This document shows, piece by piece, positions 1 through 9,071 of a stretch of 64,000 bases of DNA. This stretch comes from Enterococcus faecium. Lineage in GTDB: Bacteria > Bacillota > Bacilli > Lactobacillales > Enterococcaceae. Both the position numbers and the translations under genes were made by a program. Below the pieces are notes generated by a model that saw nothing but the letters and a program-made list of their open reading frames with translations, searched no databases and had not been told where the DNA came from. The stretch is from assembly GCF_029023785.1 (NCBI RefSeq), contig NZ_CP118955.1:742501-806500 (forward strand), in the 5' to 3' direction. Numbering within the stretch: the first letter of the stretch is position 1; every line of letters starts with the position of its first letter.

Positions 1-1376
<1,376 letters not shown>

Positions 1377-1389
1377 AAAGGGGTGCCCC

Positions 1390-1812
1390 ATGGATCAATA
1401 TTTAACAGTAAATGTGGTAACTCCTGCCGGTTTGGTCTATGATCACCATGCAGCTATCGTCGTTGCACGTACGACAGCTGGTGAGCTTGGGATTTTGCCT
1501 AAACATGCACCAATCATCGTTCCATTGACGATTGATGAAGTTCGTGTAAAACGAACAGATTCAGATACCCACGTCGATTGGATCGCTGTTAATGGCGGAA
1601 TCATGGAAGTTCGTGATAATGTTGTTTCAATCGTTGCTGATAGTGCGGAACGTGAACGTGATATCGATGTATCTCGTGCGGAACGTGCAAAACAACGCGC
1701 AGAACGCCAAATCGAAGAAGCAAAAGCAAAACAAGATACGAACGAATTGAAACGGGCAACTGTTGCGTTGCACCGAGCAATCAATCGTATCAAAGTATCT
1801 AAGCACTCATAA
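1390..1812 (+). CDS. atpC: F0F1 ATP synthase subunit epsilon
   Basis: Epsilon subunit of F1, coupling the central stalk to the beta subunits and restraining ATP hydrolysis. The 140 residues are normal for the family: an N-terminal beta-sandwich ([20 protein letters not shown], then [16 protein letters not shown]) and a C-terminal helical hairpin rich in Ala, Arg and Glu from about residue 88. The start ATG at 1390 has AAAGGGG about 6 bp upstream and follows atpD by 13 bp. It is the last gene of the atp operon; two hairpin repeat units and a terminator follow. Confidence 0.97.
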   Translation: MDQYLTVNVVTPAGLVYDHHAAIVVARTTAGELGILPKHAPIIVPLTIDEVRVKRTDSDTHVDWIAVNGGIMEVRDNVVSIVADSAERERDIDVSRAERAKQRAERQIEEAKAKQDTNELKRATVALHRAINRIKVSKHS

Positions 1813-1853
1813 AATGAGATGCGGATGTTTATCCGTGTTTAAGAACAGTAAAA

Positions 1854-1976
1854 AGAGGTTATGACAGAAGTGGTCAGCTTCAAGACATAAGAAGGAATTT
1901 ACGAAAATTGCTTCTCAAATTTTTGTGAAATCTCAGCTTATTTTTCGAAGAAGCTACTTCTGGAACACCGTATATC
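1854..1976 (+). repeat. Interspersed hairpin repeat, unit A (downstream of atpC)
   Basis: First member of a family with seven recognisable units in this window. It opens with AGAGGTTATGA and closes with GAACACCGTATA. The arms pair: CAGAAGT near the 5' end with ACTTCTG near the 3' end, ATAAG with CTTAT, and an inner A/T-rich hairpin. It lies 42 bp after the atpC stop, within the likely 3' untranslated region, and abuts unit B directly. Confidence 0.7.
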
Positions 1977-2093
1977 AGAGGTTGTGAAATCAGCGTTTTG
2001 TCCTGAGTATTAGAGAAACAAATGGAAAATAGTTCCTCATATTTTGCCGTTTTTTGAGCTAATACCGAGGGTCAGATGATTGAACACCGTTTA
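1977..2093 (+). repeat. Interspersed hairpin repeat, unit B (tandem with unit A)
   Basis: Opens AGAGGTTGTGAAA and closes GAACACCGTTTA at 2082-2093. Outer arms AATCA and TGATT pair, CCT and AGG pair, and GTATTAG pairs with CTAATAC. The inner A/T-rich hairpin has CTCCTCAT-like loop sequence shared with the unit at 24.9 kb. Arm sequences differ from those of unit A while pairing is kept. The terminator at 2101-2141 follows immediately. Together with unit A it fills the 468 bp gene-free stretch 1813-2280. Confidence 0.75.
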
Positions 2094-2100
2094 TTTGGAA

Positions 2101-2141
2101 AAAGGGACTGCGACAAGACTTTTGTCTCAGTCCCTTTTTTT
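2101..2141 (+). terminator. Intrinsic terminator of the atp operon
   Basis: Stem AGGGACTG/CAGTCCCT, extended inwards by GACAA/TTGTC, followed by a run of T from 2135. It sits directly after repeat unit B. Confidence 0.9.
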
Positions 2142-2280
2142 GCATATTTTTAGCATTTATTTCCTAAAAAATGTAAGGGGATTCCTATATTTTTAAGTAT
2201 ACTTGTTTTTCCTTTTATACATTTTATGGTATTATCATTTTATTAGTTATTATAAAACAATCGTTAGAAAGGACGTCATT

Positions 2281-2511
2281 ATGCAAGTATACGGAATTGA
2301 TGCGGTGCTTCGAATTGTGAGTCATTTGGCGTTTATCTACTTAGCCTTCTGGTCTTTACGTTCGTTACGCATTGAAACTTTTTTCAGACCAATGCATAAT
2401 ACGCAAATTAGAATGGCAATCGTACTTTTTTCAATTTTTTTAGGGTACACTGCAAGTAATTTTTTCTTAGAAGTTATCGCTTTATGCCGAAATCTTTTCG
2501 TTAGCCTGTAA
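2281..2511 (+). CDS. DUF1146 (YwzB-type) small membrane protein
   Basis: A 76-residue protein with two hydrophobic segments (about residues 10-28 and 45-70), matching my recollection of the DUF1146/YwzB family that lies between the atp operon and murA in many Firmicutes. An upstream in-frame start at 2203 exists, but the ATG at 2281 has AAAGGACG at suitable spacing and gives the family's usual length. Function is unknown. A candidate -10 (TATTAT at about 2230) lies upstream, so it is probably transcribed separately from atp. Confidence 0.85.
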   Translation: MQVYGIDAVLRIVSHLAFIYLAFWSLRSLRIETFFRPMHNTQIRMAIVLFSIFLGYTASNFFLEVIALCRNLFVSL

Positions 2512-2607
2512 ATTTTAAAAAAAGGTACTATTTTAAAAGCAAGGATGTTATAATAGAAAAGATTTTGAGTAAGTGTATGCTCATTGGAATTTTTTGGAGG
2601 GAACAAC

Positions 2608-3909
2608 ATGGAAGAGATCATCGTAAGAGGTGGCAATCAATTAAATGGAACAGTAAGAATTGAAGGAGCTAAAAATGCTGTTTTGCCTATTTTAGCTGCT
2701 AGTTTGTTAGCAGAAGAAGGTATTACGACATTAGACAACGTTCCGATTCTTTCTGATGTCTTCACTATGAATCAAGTGATTCGTCACTTAAACGTAGATG
2801 TAGATTTTGATGAACAAAAGAATCAAGTAACAATCGACGCTTCAAGACAATTAGAAATCGAAGCGCCTTATGAGTATGTTAGTCAAATGCGTGCTTCAAT
2901 CGTTGTGATGGGTCCGCTACTTGCCAGAAATGGACATGCAAAAGTAGCTATGCCTGGTGGATGTGCGATTGGTAAACGACCAATCGATTTGCATTTAAAA
3001 GGATTTCAAGCTTTAGGAGCAAAAATTATTCAAAAAAACGGCTATATCGAAGCAATTGCGGATGAATTGATCGGTAACACGATTTATTTAGATTTCCCTA
3101 GTGTAGGTGCTACTCAAAATATCATGATGGCTGCCGTAAAAGCAAAAGGAACAACCATCATTGAAAACGTAGCTCGCGAACCAGAAATCGTTGATTTAGC
3201 AAACATTTTGAATAAAATGGGCGCTCAAGTCTATGGAGCTGGTACTGAAACAATGCGTATTGAAGGCGTGGATCATTTACATGCAGTCAACCACTCAATC
3301 GTACAAGATCGTATCGAAGCAGGTACCTTTATGGTTGCTGCTGCAATGACACAAGGCAATGTGCTGATTGCAGATGCTATCTCTGAACATAACCGCCCAT
3401 TGATTTCTAAATTGATCGAAATGGGTGCAGAAATCATTGAAGAAGAAGGCGGAGTCCGTGTCATCGGACCAAAACATATCTTACCTACAGATGTAAAAAC
3501 GATGCCTCATCCTGGTTTCCCTACAGATATGCAAGCTCAAATGACAGCTATCCAATTAGTTGCAGAAGGTACAAGTGTGGTGACTGAAACAGTGTTTGAA
3601 AATCGTTTCCAACATTTAGAAGAGATGCGCCGTATGAACGCTCATGTCAAAATCGACGGAAATGTAGCAATCATGGATGGAAACCATGAATTGCAAGGTG
3701 CAGAAGTATATGCAACAGACTTGCGGGCAGCAGCAGCATTAGTTTTAGCTGGCTTGAAAGCAAATGGAATCACACGTGTGCGTAACTTGAATTATCTAGA
3801 CCGTGGATATTATAATTTCCATATCAAACTACAGCAATTAGGTGCAGACGTCGAACGTGTAGACATGGATCAAACTTCTGCTGAAAAAACAGCACAAACG
3901 ATTGCTTAA
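2608..3909 (+). CDS. murA: UDP-N-acetylglucosamine 1-carboxyvinyltransferase
   Basis: Catalyses the first committed step of peptidoglycan precursor synthesis in the cytoplasm, transferring enolpyruvate from PEP to UDP-GlcNAc. From the ATG at 2608 (TGGAGGGAACA upstream) the protein has 433 residues; the in-frame start at 2584 lacks a ribosome binding site. [10 protein letters not shown] near the N-terminus and the active-site loop [14 protein letters not shown] are present, with the catalytic Cys at about residue 119, the residue attacked by fosfomycin. Firmicutes usually carry two MurA paralogues; position between DUF1146 and epuA suggests MurAA, but that assignment is inference. A TATAAT at 2549-2554 is the likely -10. 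Confidence 0.96.
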   Translation: MEEIIVRGGNQLNGTVRIEGAKNAVLPILAASLLAEEGITTLDNVPILSDVFTMNQVIRHLNVDVDFDEQKNQVTIDASRQLEIEAPYEYVSQMRASIVVMGPLLARNGHAKVAMPGGCAIGKRPIDLHLKGFQALGAKIIQKNGYIEAIADELIGNTIYLDFPSVGATQNIMMAAVKAKGTTIIENVAREPEIVDLANILNKMGAQVYGAGTETMRIEGVDHLHAVNHSIVQDRIEAGTFMVAAAMTQGNVLIADAISEHNRPLISKLIEMGAEIIEEEGGVRVIGPKHILPTDVKTMPHPGFPTDMQAQMTAIQLVAEGTSVVTETVFENRFQHLEEMRRMNAHVKIDGNVAIMDGNHELQGAEVYATDLRAAAALVLAGLKANGITRVRNLNYLDRGYYNFHIKLQQLGADVERVDMDQTSAEKTAQTIA

Positions 3910-3921
3910 GGAAGTGGCTGA

Positions 3922-4098
3922 ATGAGTAACCAACGATATATCTTATTAACTTTGATAAAGATTTTAGTGGTGATCTTATTGCTTATCCTTCTTTTTGTGG
4001 CCGGAACGATGATCGGATATGGTGTCATCGGTGGCGGCAATCCATTTAAAGTATTCCAGCCAAGTTTGTGGATTCATATTCGAGACTTTTTTCATTGA
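3922..4098 (+). CDS. EpuA-like small membrane protein (often named RNA polymerase subunit beta family)
   Basis: A 58-residue protein starting at the ATG at 3922, 12 bp after the murA stop. It has a short polar N-terminus, one hydrophobic span (about residues 8-32) and the C-terminal pattern MIGYGVIGGGNPFKVFQPS, which matches the EpuA family found next to murA in streptococci and enterococci. Databases often label this family DNA-directed RNA polymerase subunit beta; nothing in this sequence supports RNA polymerase activity. It is likely cotranscribed with murA. The true role is unknown. Confidence 0.85.
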   Translation: MSNQRYILLTLIKILVVILLLILLFVAGTMIGYGVIGGGNPFKVFQPSLWIHIRDFFH

Positions 4099-4170
4099 TA
4101 AATAAGAATCACAGTGGTTCTAGTCGATATGAAGTGAGCCATGAAGCAGAACATGATAAAAGAAAACAGA

Positions 4171-4207
4171 AGGGAACGTTGACGTTAGTCGCGATCCCTT
4201 TTTTTAG
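4171..4207 (+). terminator. Putative terminator after the epuA-like gene
   Basis: Arms AGGGAACG (4171-4178) and CG-ATCCCT ending near 4199 pair imperfectly across a 12-15 nt loop and are followed by a T run at 4199-4205. Confidence 0.6.
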
Positions 4208-4232
4208 TAAAAGAAAAGAAGGAATCTAATTG

Positions 4233-4529
4233 ATGAAGAAGATATTGATTTATTTAGTTAGAGGATATCAGCGCTTTATTTCGCCTGCATTTCCACCTAG
4301 CTGCCGTTATTACCCAACCTGTTCCAATTATATGATAAAAGCAATTCAAACCCATGGTGCGCTAAAAGGGACGGTAATGGGGACTGCACGGATCTTACGC
4401 TGTCATCCTTTTGTCAAAGGCGGTATCGATTATGTACCATTGACATTCCGATTAACGCGAAATAAGAAAGATAAAAAAGAACCAGATTATAAAAAGGTTG
4501 TGAAAAATACGGGTAGCACTGAGCGATAA
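4233..4529 (+). CDS. yidD: Membrane protein insertion efficiency factor YidD
   Basis: Small protein thought to help YidC/Oxa1 insert membrane proteins. It has 98 residues; family hallmarks are visible: [20 protein letters not shown] with its cysteines, and [12 protein letters not shown]. The C-terminal tail is long and Lys-rich. The ATG at 4233 directly follows a TTG at 4230 in the same frame; AAGAAGGAA upstream suits the ATG. It stands alone, well upstream of any yidC or rnpA. Confidence 0.93.
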   Translation: MKKILIYLVRGYQRFISPAFPPSCRYYPTCSNYMIKAIQTHGALKGTVMGTARILRCHPFVKGGIDYVPLTFRLTRNKKDKKEPDYKKVVKNTGSTER

Positions 4530-4592
4530 AGAAAAAGAGGAAATTTATTGTCAAAGTAACAACTCCGCAACTACTTATATGGGGGACAAAAA

Positions 4593-5060
4593 ATGATCGA
4601 AGAACTAAACAAGAAAGATTTACCATGGTCCTTGTTATTAGATGCAGATCCTGATAAAGAAAAAGTTCAAGTATATGTTTCCAGAGGGAGTGGCTGGATA
4701 TGGAAAGAAAAAGAAAAAACAATAGGTGTACTGATCTATGTGGCAAGGGAAAAAGAATACGAAATCGTCAATGTAGCAGTAACCCCAACGTATCAAGGAA
4801 AGGGGATTGGCGGAAAATTACTTGAGACAGCTTTTCAGAAGCTTTCACAGCTAGCTTCAAACCAAACTCGGATCATTATACGTACTGGCACTACTAGTAG
4901 CGCTGCGTTACACCTCTATCAAAAAATGGGCTATGTGGAGATTGGTCGAGTCAAAGACTATTTTATCCATCATTACTCTGAGCCCATTTTTGAAAATGGA
5001 GATCAATTAAGGGATCAAGTGATTTTAGCAATTCACTTACCTAAAAATAGCTTTAACTAA
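4593..5060 (+). CDS. GNAT family N-acetyltransferase
   Basis: A 155-residue acetyl-CoA-dependent acyltransferase of unknown substrate. The GNAT core is visible: a beta-strand EIVNVAVTP, the acetyl-CoA pyrophosphate loop YQGKGIGGKLLE (QxxGxG type), then ALHLYQKMGYVEIGR, typical of the C-terminal part. The start ATG at 4593 has TGGGGGA upstream. It lies between yidD and a sugar kinase without tight coupling to either. Confidence 0.88.
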   Translation: MIEELNKKDLPWSLLLDADPDKEKVQVYVSRGSGWIWKEKEKTIGVLIYVAREKEYEIVNVAVTPTYQGKGIGGKLLETAFQKLSQLASNQTRIIIRTGTTSSAALHLYQKMGYVEIGRVKDYFIHHYSEPIFENGDQLRDQVILAIHLPKNSFN

Positions 5061-5075
5061 TAAACTTTCAATTCG

Positions 5076-5113
5076 AGAAAATGCTTTCAAATGCTAAATA
5101 GATACATTACAAT
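5076..5113 (+). promoter_or_regulatory. Putative promoter with cre-like site for the ROK kinase
   Basis: TTTCAA (5085-5090) and TACAAT (5108-5113) are 17 bp apart. The 14-mer at 5076-5089 matches the CcpA cre consensus except for two positions and overlaps the -35, which would suit catabolite repression. Inference only. Confidence 0.4.
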
Positions 5114-5144
5114 AGCTTTAGCAAACAAAAAGGAGAATATTTTT

Positions 5145-6029
5145 ATGGGAATATTAGTTTTTGATTTTGGTGGATCGGCTGTCAAATATGGTTGTTGGGA
5201 TGGCAAAGAGATTAAAGGTAAGGGACAATTTGCAACGCCTGAATCTTGGGAAGAAATGAAAACGCAATTATTTCAAGTTTATAAAAAAATACTCGTTTCT
5301 TTTGAAGTCGAAGGAATTGGAATCAGCTCTCCTGGAGTAGTGAATAATGAGAAACAGGTGATTGAGGGAATCAGTGCGATTCCTTATATTCATGGATTTA
5401 ATATTTTCCGAGATTTGGAAACTCTGTTTCAACTCCCAGTAACGATTGAAAATGACGCCAACTGTGCCGGAATGGCTGAATTTTATGAAGGTGCTGCCCG
5501 TGATTATCAAGATGTTGCTTTTGTTGTGGCAGGAACTGGGATTGGCGGGGCGTTGTTCACGAAAGGACAAATAAATAAAGGGGCACATCTTTACGGTGGA
5601 GAATTTGGGTTGATGTTCTTAGATGGCGATAAGACATTCAGTAAACTTGGTACAGCGGTACAGATGGCTTGGCGTTATTGTGAACGCAAAGGTCTCGATA
5701 AAAATGCTTATACCGGAAAAGATGTCTTTGAATTAGCAGAAACTGGAGATGCAATAGCAAAAGAAGAAGTTGAGAGTTTTTATACGTATCTTACAAAGGG
5801 ATTATTCAGTATTCAATTTTCGTTTGATCCAGAAGTGATCGTATTAGGCGGCGGGGTTTCTGCAAAAGAAGGGCTCATTGATGAGATCAAAAGCCGAATG
5901 AAGAAGCTGACAGAACAATTCGATCTGCATGATTTCGAACCGCAGATTTTATTATGTGAGTACAGAAACGATGCTAATCTTGTAGGTGCAGCAGCAAACT
6001 ATCTCGCTGTACGTCAAGGAGAGAATTAA
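5145..6029 (+). CDS. ROK family sugar kinase (beta-glucoside kinase type)
   Basis: Cytoplasmic ATP-dependent kinase phosphorylating a hexose or a beta-glucoside. From the ATG at 5145 (AAGGAGAA upstream) the protein has 294 residues; the longer frame starting at 5091 has no ribosome binding site. ATPase motifs of the actin-like fold are present: VFDFGGSAVKYG (phosphate 1), ENDANCAGMAE with the catalytic Asp, and GTGIGGALF (phosphate 2), plus GGEFG. The Cys-rich zinc motif of many ROK glucokinases is missing, as in BglK-type members. Substrate cannot be settled from sequence alone. Confidence 0.85.
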   Translation: MGILVFDFGGSAVKYGCWDGKEIKGKGQFATPESWEEMKTQLFQVYKKILVSFEVEGIGISSPGVVNNEKQVIEGISAIPYIHGFNIFRDLETLFQLPVTIENDANCAGMAEFYEGAARDYQDVAFVVAGTGIGGALFTKGQINKGAHLYGGEFGLMFLDGDKTFSKLGTAVQMAWRYCERKGLDKNAYTGKDVFELAETGDAIAKEEVESFYTYLTKGLFSIQFSFDPEVIVLGGGVSAKEGLIDEIKSRMKKLTEQFDLHDFEPQILLCEYRNDANLVGAAANYLAVRQGEN

Positions 6030-6142
6030 GAGCTTTAGAGAAGGTGCAGCTTGCATAAAAGAAGAGAATGAAATGAATAGGAGATTTTTACCTAAGGAAT
6101 GTTTTATTTGCTGCAGTATGATAAAATATCTGAGAGGTGAAA

Positions 6143-6379
6143 ATGATGTCAAAAAAAAATAAAGATATTGAAGTGCGTATAGAAGAAGTGAAAAAAGATA
6201 TCAAAGGTAAGAATTATGAAGTCACTCAGTTATTTATAGGGAAAAAAATGATTGGTGAGATCTTAGCCTATGGGCCAAAAGAATATGAAATTTTCTTTGG
6301 TGAAGAAGATTTTGGAAAAGAAAAAAGTCTTGAAAATGCGATAGAAACAGTGATTCGACACTGGAATCTGCACGAATAA
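6143..6379 (+). CDS. DUF2969 family small cytoplasmic protein
   Basis: A 78-residue, highly charged protein without membrane segments, with a Lys-rich start and an acidic second half (FFGEEDFGKEKSLENAIE). It resembles DUF2969 proteins of lactobacilli and enterococci; no function is known to me. GAGAGGTG precedes the ATGATG at 6143/6146. The GTG at 6137 overlaps the ribosome binding site and is not a plausible start. Confidence 0.75.
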   Translation: MMSKKNKDIEVRIEEVKKDIKGKNYEVTQLFIGKKMIGEILAYGPKEYEIFFGEEDFGKEKSLENAIETVIRHWNLHE

Positions 6380-6409
6380 AAAAATATCAAAAAAACTTTC
6401 AATAAAGGG

Positions 6410-6438
6410 TTGCAAAAATCTGGAAAATTAGGTATTAT
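6410..6438 (+). promoter_or_regulatory. Promoter of the tRNA-Tyr/tRNA-Gln pair
   Basis: TTGCAA (6410-6415) and TATTAT (6433-6438) with a 17 bp spacer, about 29 bp before the mature tRNA-Tyr 5' end. Confidence 0.8.
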
Positions 6439-6466
6439 AACTAAGTCAGGTTGATACAAACCTTTC

Positions 6467-6547
6467 GGAGGAGTAGCGAAGTGGCTAAACGCGACGGACT
6501 GTAAATCCGTTCCTTAGGGTTCAGTGGTTCGAATCCACTCTCCTCCA
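6467..6547 (+). tRNA. tRNA-Tyr (anticodon GTA)
   Basis: 81 nt with a long variable arm, as expected for a class II tRNA-Tyr. Acceptor stem GGAGGAG/CTCCTCC is perfect, the discriminator is A, the anticodon loop reads CTGTAAA, and the T arm contains GGTTCGAATCC. CCA is not encoded. Confidence 0.97.
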
Positions 6548-6553
6548 TTTCAT

Positions 6554-6625
6554 TGGGGTATAGCCAAGCGGTAAGGCAAGGGACTTTGACTCCCTCATGC
6601 GTTGGTTCGAATCCAGCTACCCCAG
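6554..6625 (+). tRNA. tRNA-Gln (anticodon TTG)
   Basis: 72 nt. Acceptor stem TGGGGTA/TACCCCA, discriminator G, anticodon loop CTTTGAC, T loop GGTTCGAATCC. CCA is not encoded. It lies 6 nt after tRNA-Tyr and shares its transcript. Confidence 0.97.
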
Positions 6626-6640
6626 TATACCACAATCGTA

Positions 6641-6671
6641 AGCTCTCGTTAGTTCGAGAGCTCTTTTTTTT
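6641..6671 (+). terminator. Terminator of the tRNA pair
   Basis: Perfect 8 bp stem AGCTCTCG/CGAGAGCT with a 6 nt loop, followed by a T run. Confidence 0.92.
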
Positions 6672-6749
6672 GCTTTGCTACCTTGTTCCTTGAAGATTCT
6701 GCTGAATTAAGATAGAGTTAAGTTAACTACAAGAATTGGAGGGATCCAC

Positions 6750-6920
6750 ATGAAATGGAAAGAAAAAGTAGACGAAGCAGCTGAAAAGTTATATGATTTG
6801 GTCAAATCAGAAAAATACAATATTGAAGTGAATATTCCGAAAAAAGGCGGAAAAGCGGTCCAGGTAAAATCAAAACGCCCAACGAATCATACAAAAAAAT
6901 GGATGGCTAAAAACCGCTAA
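6750..6920 (+). CDS. Small basic hypothetical protein (56 residues)
   Basis: Starts at the ATG at 6750 with TTGGAGGGATC upstream, a strong ribosome binding site, and ends TAA at 6918-6920. The N-terminal half is an acidic/basic amphipathic stretch (WKEKVDEAAEKLYDLVKSEK); the C-terminal half is strongly basic (KKGGKAVQVKSKRP) and ends KKWMAKNR. No membrane segment or cysteine. I do not recognise the family; the charge suggests nucleic-acid or ribosome contact, which is speculation. It lies alone between a terminator and a hairpin. Confidence 0.7.
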   Translation: MKWKEKVDEAAEKLYDLVKSEKYNIEVNIPKKGGKAVQVKSKRPTNHTKKWMAKNR

Positions 6921-6921
6921 T

Positions 6922-6978
6922 AATAACAAAAGATCCATAAGTCGGCATTTTCATCGATTTTAGGGTCTTTTGTTATTT
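6922..6978 (+). terminator. Putative terminator after the 56-residue protein
   Basis: Inverted repeat ATAACAAAAGA (6922-6932) and TCTTTTGTTAT (about 6965-6975) with an inner CC/GG pair and a long loop. The T run is weak, so termination is likely but not certain. Confidence 0.55.
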
Positions 6979-7092
6979 TCTAGGTTGAACATATCTAAAA
7001 AATTGTTTCTGACAATAGGAGTAGGGAGAACGATGTGTGTCTAAATCCTCTGTTGATGGATAGAAACCTTTATCTTTTTCAGTTGTGAATCA

Positions 7093-7102
7093 GGTATATA
7101 CC
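7093..7102. promoter_or_regulatory. Possible GntR operator (GGTATATACC palindrome)
   Basis: Perfect 10 bp palindrome about 40 bp before the GntR gene, just ahead of a TATAAT at 7105-7110. GntR/HutC-type regulators favour GT-N-TA-N-AC centred palindromes, so autoregulation is plausible. Confidence 0.45.
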
Positions 7103-7139
7103 AGTTATAATAGAAGAAACGAAAGGACGGGTGTACGTT

Positions 7140-7847
7140 ATGTCGAATCAATTACCTGTATATATACAGATTCATGACCAATTAAAAAATGAAATCGAAC
7201 AAGGTATATGGAAAGTCGGAGACCGTCTTCCTTCAGAAAGAGAATTAGCAGTGAAATTCAATGTCAGCCGTATGACGTTGAGACAAGCAATTCAAAACTT
7301 GGCAGATGAAGGAATCTTAGAAAGAAAGATCGGTTCGGGTACGTATGTTGCGCGAGAAAAAGTACAAGAAAAAATGTCTGGTGCAACAAGTTTTACAGAA
7401 ATTATGGAATCACAAAATCGAGTACCGTCTAGTCGGACAATCTCTTATTTCTTGACTTCGCCAAGCTCAAGTGAAATGGAAAAACTAAACTTGAGTAAAG
7501 ATGACACGATCTTGCGAATGGAACGTATTCGTTTCGCAGATGATGTCCCTATTTGTTTTGAAGTTGCCAGTGTTCCACAAAAGCTGATCGATGGCTACAG
7601 CAAAGCAGAGATTACTGAATCGTTGTATCGCACGCTAGAAGAAAAAGGCGGGAAAAAGATCGGTCCAGCGAATCAAACGATTACTGCTGTGTTGGCTTCT
7701 GAGAAAATTGCTGACTATTTAGAGGTAAAACGAGGAGATGCAGTTCTTCGTTTGCGCCAGATTTCTTATTTTGAAGACGGTACGCCGTTTGAGTATGTGC
7801 GTACGCAATACGTAGGAAATCGTTTTGAGTTTTATTTGGAAAAATAA
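7140..7847 (+). CDS. GntR/HutC family regulator with UTRA domain
   Basis: DNA-binding transcription factor of 235 residues. The N-terminal winged helix-turn-helix (about residues 5-72) shows LPSERELAVKFNVSRMTLRQ and the wing RKIGSGTYVA; the UTRA effector domain (about 90-232) carries ILRMERIRFADDVPICFE and VLRLRQISYFEDGTPFEY, typical of sugar-phosphate-sensing HutC members such as NagR or TreR. The ATG at 7140 is preferred over the in-frame GTG at 7131, which is only 3 bp from AAAGGA. No obvious target operon adjoins it; yigZ is convergent. Confidence 0.9.
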   Translation: MSNQLPVYIQIHDQLKNEIEQGIWKVGDRLPSERELAVKFNVSRMTLRQAIQNLADEGILERKIGSGTYVAREKVQEKMSGATSFTEIMESQNRVPSSRTISYFLTSPSSSEMEKLNLSKDDTILRMERIRFADDVPICFEVASVPQKLIDGYSKAEITESLYRTLEEKGGKKIGPANQTITAVLASEKIADYLEVKRGDAVLRLRQISYFEDGTPFEYVRTQYVGNRFEFYLEK

Positions 7848-7908
7848 AAAACAGGTGATCCCTGATTCCTTATTAGAAATAAAAGAGAATCAGAATCACC
7901 TGTTTTTA
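7847..7908. terminator. Bidirectional terminator between the GntR gene and yigZ
   Basis: Inverted repeat AACAGGTGAT...ATCACCTGTT with inner CTGATTC/GAATCAG arms, A tract on the left and T tract on the right. It overlaps the last codons of both convergent genes. Confidence 0.85.
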
Positions 7909-8550
7909 TATATGATCAGTTATCAGTTGCTCGTGATAAGAAACAGAACCCTCTTCAAATTGGACTTGTCCGTTCAGCAGCTCAATGATGGATTCTTTAA
8001 AGTGGTCAGCACTTTTTTCATCTACAGCACAGATGACGCTAACTTGATCAGTATATTGGATTTCTTTTATAAAAAAATGTTGGAGTTCAAGATAATTCTG
8101 TAATTTTCCTAGTTGCGGATACGTGATCATCACAGAGATCTCCTGTTGCAAGGTACCTTCTACGATTCCAATGTCAGACAATGCTTGAGAGACCGCATGA
8201 GTGTATGCTCGTATTAATCCGCCTGTGCCGAGTTTCGTTCCTCCAAAATATCGAGTGACTACTGCAGCTACATTGATCAGTTGATTTTTTTTGAGGACTT
8301 CCAACATCGGTACGCCCGCCGTTCCACTTGGTTCTCCATCATCGCTGCTTCGCTGGATTTCATTTTTTTCTCCAATGATGAAGGCGCTGCAGTTATGGTT
8401 CGCTTTCCAATGTTCTTTTTTTATTTCTTGAATGAAACTTTTTGCTTGGTCCTCTGATTCTATTCGTCTAAGAGAACAGATAAAGCGTGATTTTTTGATC
8501 TCAATCTCACTTTGTCCATTTTCTTTTATTGTACGATAGCGCTCGATCAT
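7906..8550 (-). CDS. yigZ: YigZ/IMPACT family protein
   Basis: A 214-residue UPF0029 (IMPACT) protein with a C-terminal DUF1949 domain. Hallmarks: KKSRFICSLRRI, HNCSAFIIGEK, DDGEPSGTAGVPMLE, VVTRYFGGTKLGTGGLIRAY. Relatives bind ribosomes or act in translational control; the exact role in Firmicutes is unsettled. The start at 8550 is preferred because GAGGTG lies 6 nt upstream on the minus strand; the longer frame from 8571 would place the start inside that ribosome binding site. Confidence 0.92.
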   Translation of the reverse strand: MIERYRTIKENGQSEIEIKKSRFICSLRRIESEDQAKSFIQEIKKEHWKANHNCSAFIIGEKNEIQRSSDDGEPSGTAGVPMLEVLKKNQLINVAAVVTRYFGGTKLGTGGLIRAYTHAVSQALSDIGIVEGTLQQEISVMITYPQLGKLQNYLELQHFFIKEIQYTDQVSVICAVDEKSADHFKESIIELLNGQVQFEEGSVSYHEQLITDHI

Positions 8551-8622
8551 CTTGTCACCTCTTTTTTTCATTTTCTTTATTCAGTATAAATAAAGTTCTA
8601 GGTTGTTTCAACACTGTAACGG

Positions 8623-8650
8623 TTGCGCAATTGCTGTAGTATGCGATAAT
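8623..8650 (+). promoter_or_regulatory. Putative promoter of the DUF7662 gene
   Basis: TTGCGC (8623-8628) and GATAAT (8645-8650) with a 16 bp spacer. Confidence 0.5.
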
Positions 8651-8676
8651 AAAGACAAAGGCAGGTGGATCTGGGG

Positions 8677-8964
8677 ATGCAGGAACGAATGAAAAAGTAC
8701 GATGCAATTACGCATTATTTGAAGAACAATGGCGGCTCTCAAGTAACGTTGACCTTTACCCAATTTGACGAACTGCTGTTTCCCAGTAACGGGCTTCCCA
8801 AAACAGCAAGGGAAAGTACAGATTGGTGGGCAAATGATTATAAACACCCTGAAAAAGGTGCCTATGGCTGGATAAATGCAGGCTATGAAGTAGTTGTCAT
8901 CAATTTGGACAAAGAATATGTCGTGTTCAATAAATTAGTGAAATCTAGTTGGCTATTTGATTAA
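8677..8964 (+). CDS. DUF7662 domain protein, 95 residues
   Basis: Small single-domain protein. The pattern KYDAITHYLKNN, VTLTFTQFDELL, LPKTARESTDWWAND and AGYEVVVINLDKEYVVFNK follows the DUF7662 layout as I remember it, a domain also seen beside or fused to restriction and nuclease genes. The ATG at 8677 is chosen because AGGTGG lies 7 nt upstream; the in-frame GTG at 8665 is part of that ribosome binding site. It has its own promoter-like sequence and no partner gene, so function stays open. Confidence 0.75.
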   Translation: MQERMKKYDAITHYLKNNGGSQVTLTFTQFDELLFPSNGLPKTARESTDWWANDYKHPEKGAYGWINAGYEVVVINLDKEYVVFNKLVKSSWLFD

Positions 8965-8977
8965 ATAAACCGCGTTT

Positions 8978-9013
8978 AGAAAACGTTGACAAATTTCTTT
9001 CTTTTTATATAAT
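8978..9013 (+). promoter_or_regulatory. Promoter of the PTS IIB gene with overlapping cre site
   Basis: TTGACA (8986-8991) and TATAAT (9008-9013) with a 16 bp spacer make a near-consensus promoter. The 14-mer AGAAAACGTTGACA at 8978-8991 fits the cre consensus at all but the first base and covers the -35 box. Confidence 0.8.
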
Positions 9014-9029
9014 AGAGTAACAGACGCGA

Positions 9030-9043
9030 AGAAAACGTTTGCA
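9030..9043 (+). promoter_or_regulatory. Second cre-like site upstream of the PTS IIB gene
   Basis: AGAAAACGTTTGCA matches TGNAANCGNWNNCA except for the first base. It lies 17 bp downstream of the -10, a position typical for CcpA roadblock repression. Confidence 0.7.
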
Positions 9044-9071
9044 TAGTTTGTTTTAAAAAGGAGAGAAAAGT

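Noticed and set aside
1443..1793. 116-codon minus-strand frame
   Set aside because: Antisense to atpC with no ribosome binding site.
1854..2093. Tandem hairpins after atpC taken as a CRISPR array
   Set aside because: Only two units, long and divergent between themselves, no unique spacers and no cas genes.
7825..8103. 92-codon + strand frame after the GntR gene
   Set aside because: It lies antisense to yigZ and runs through the shared terminator.
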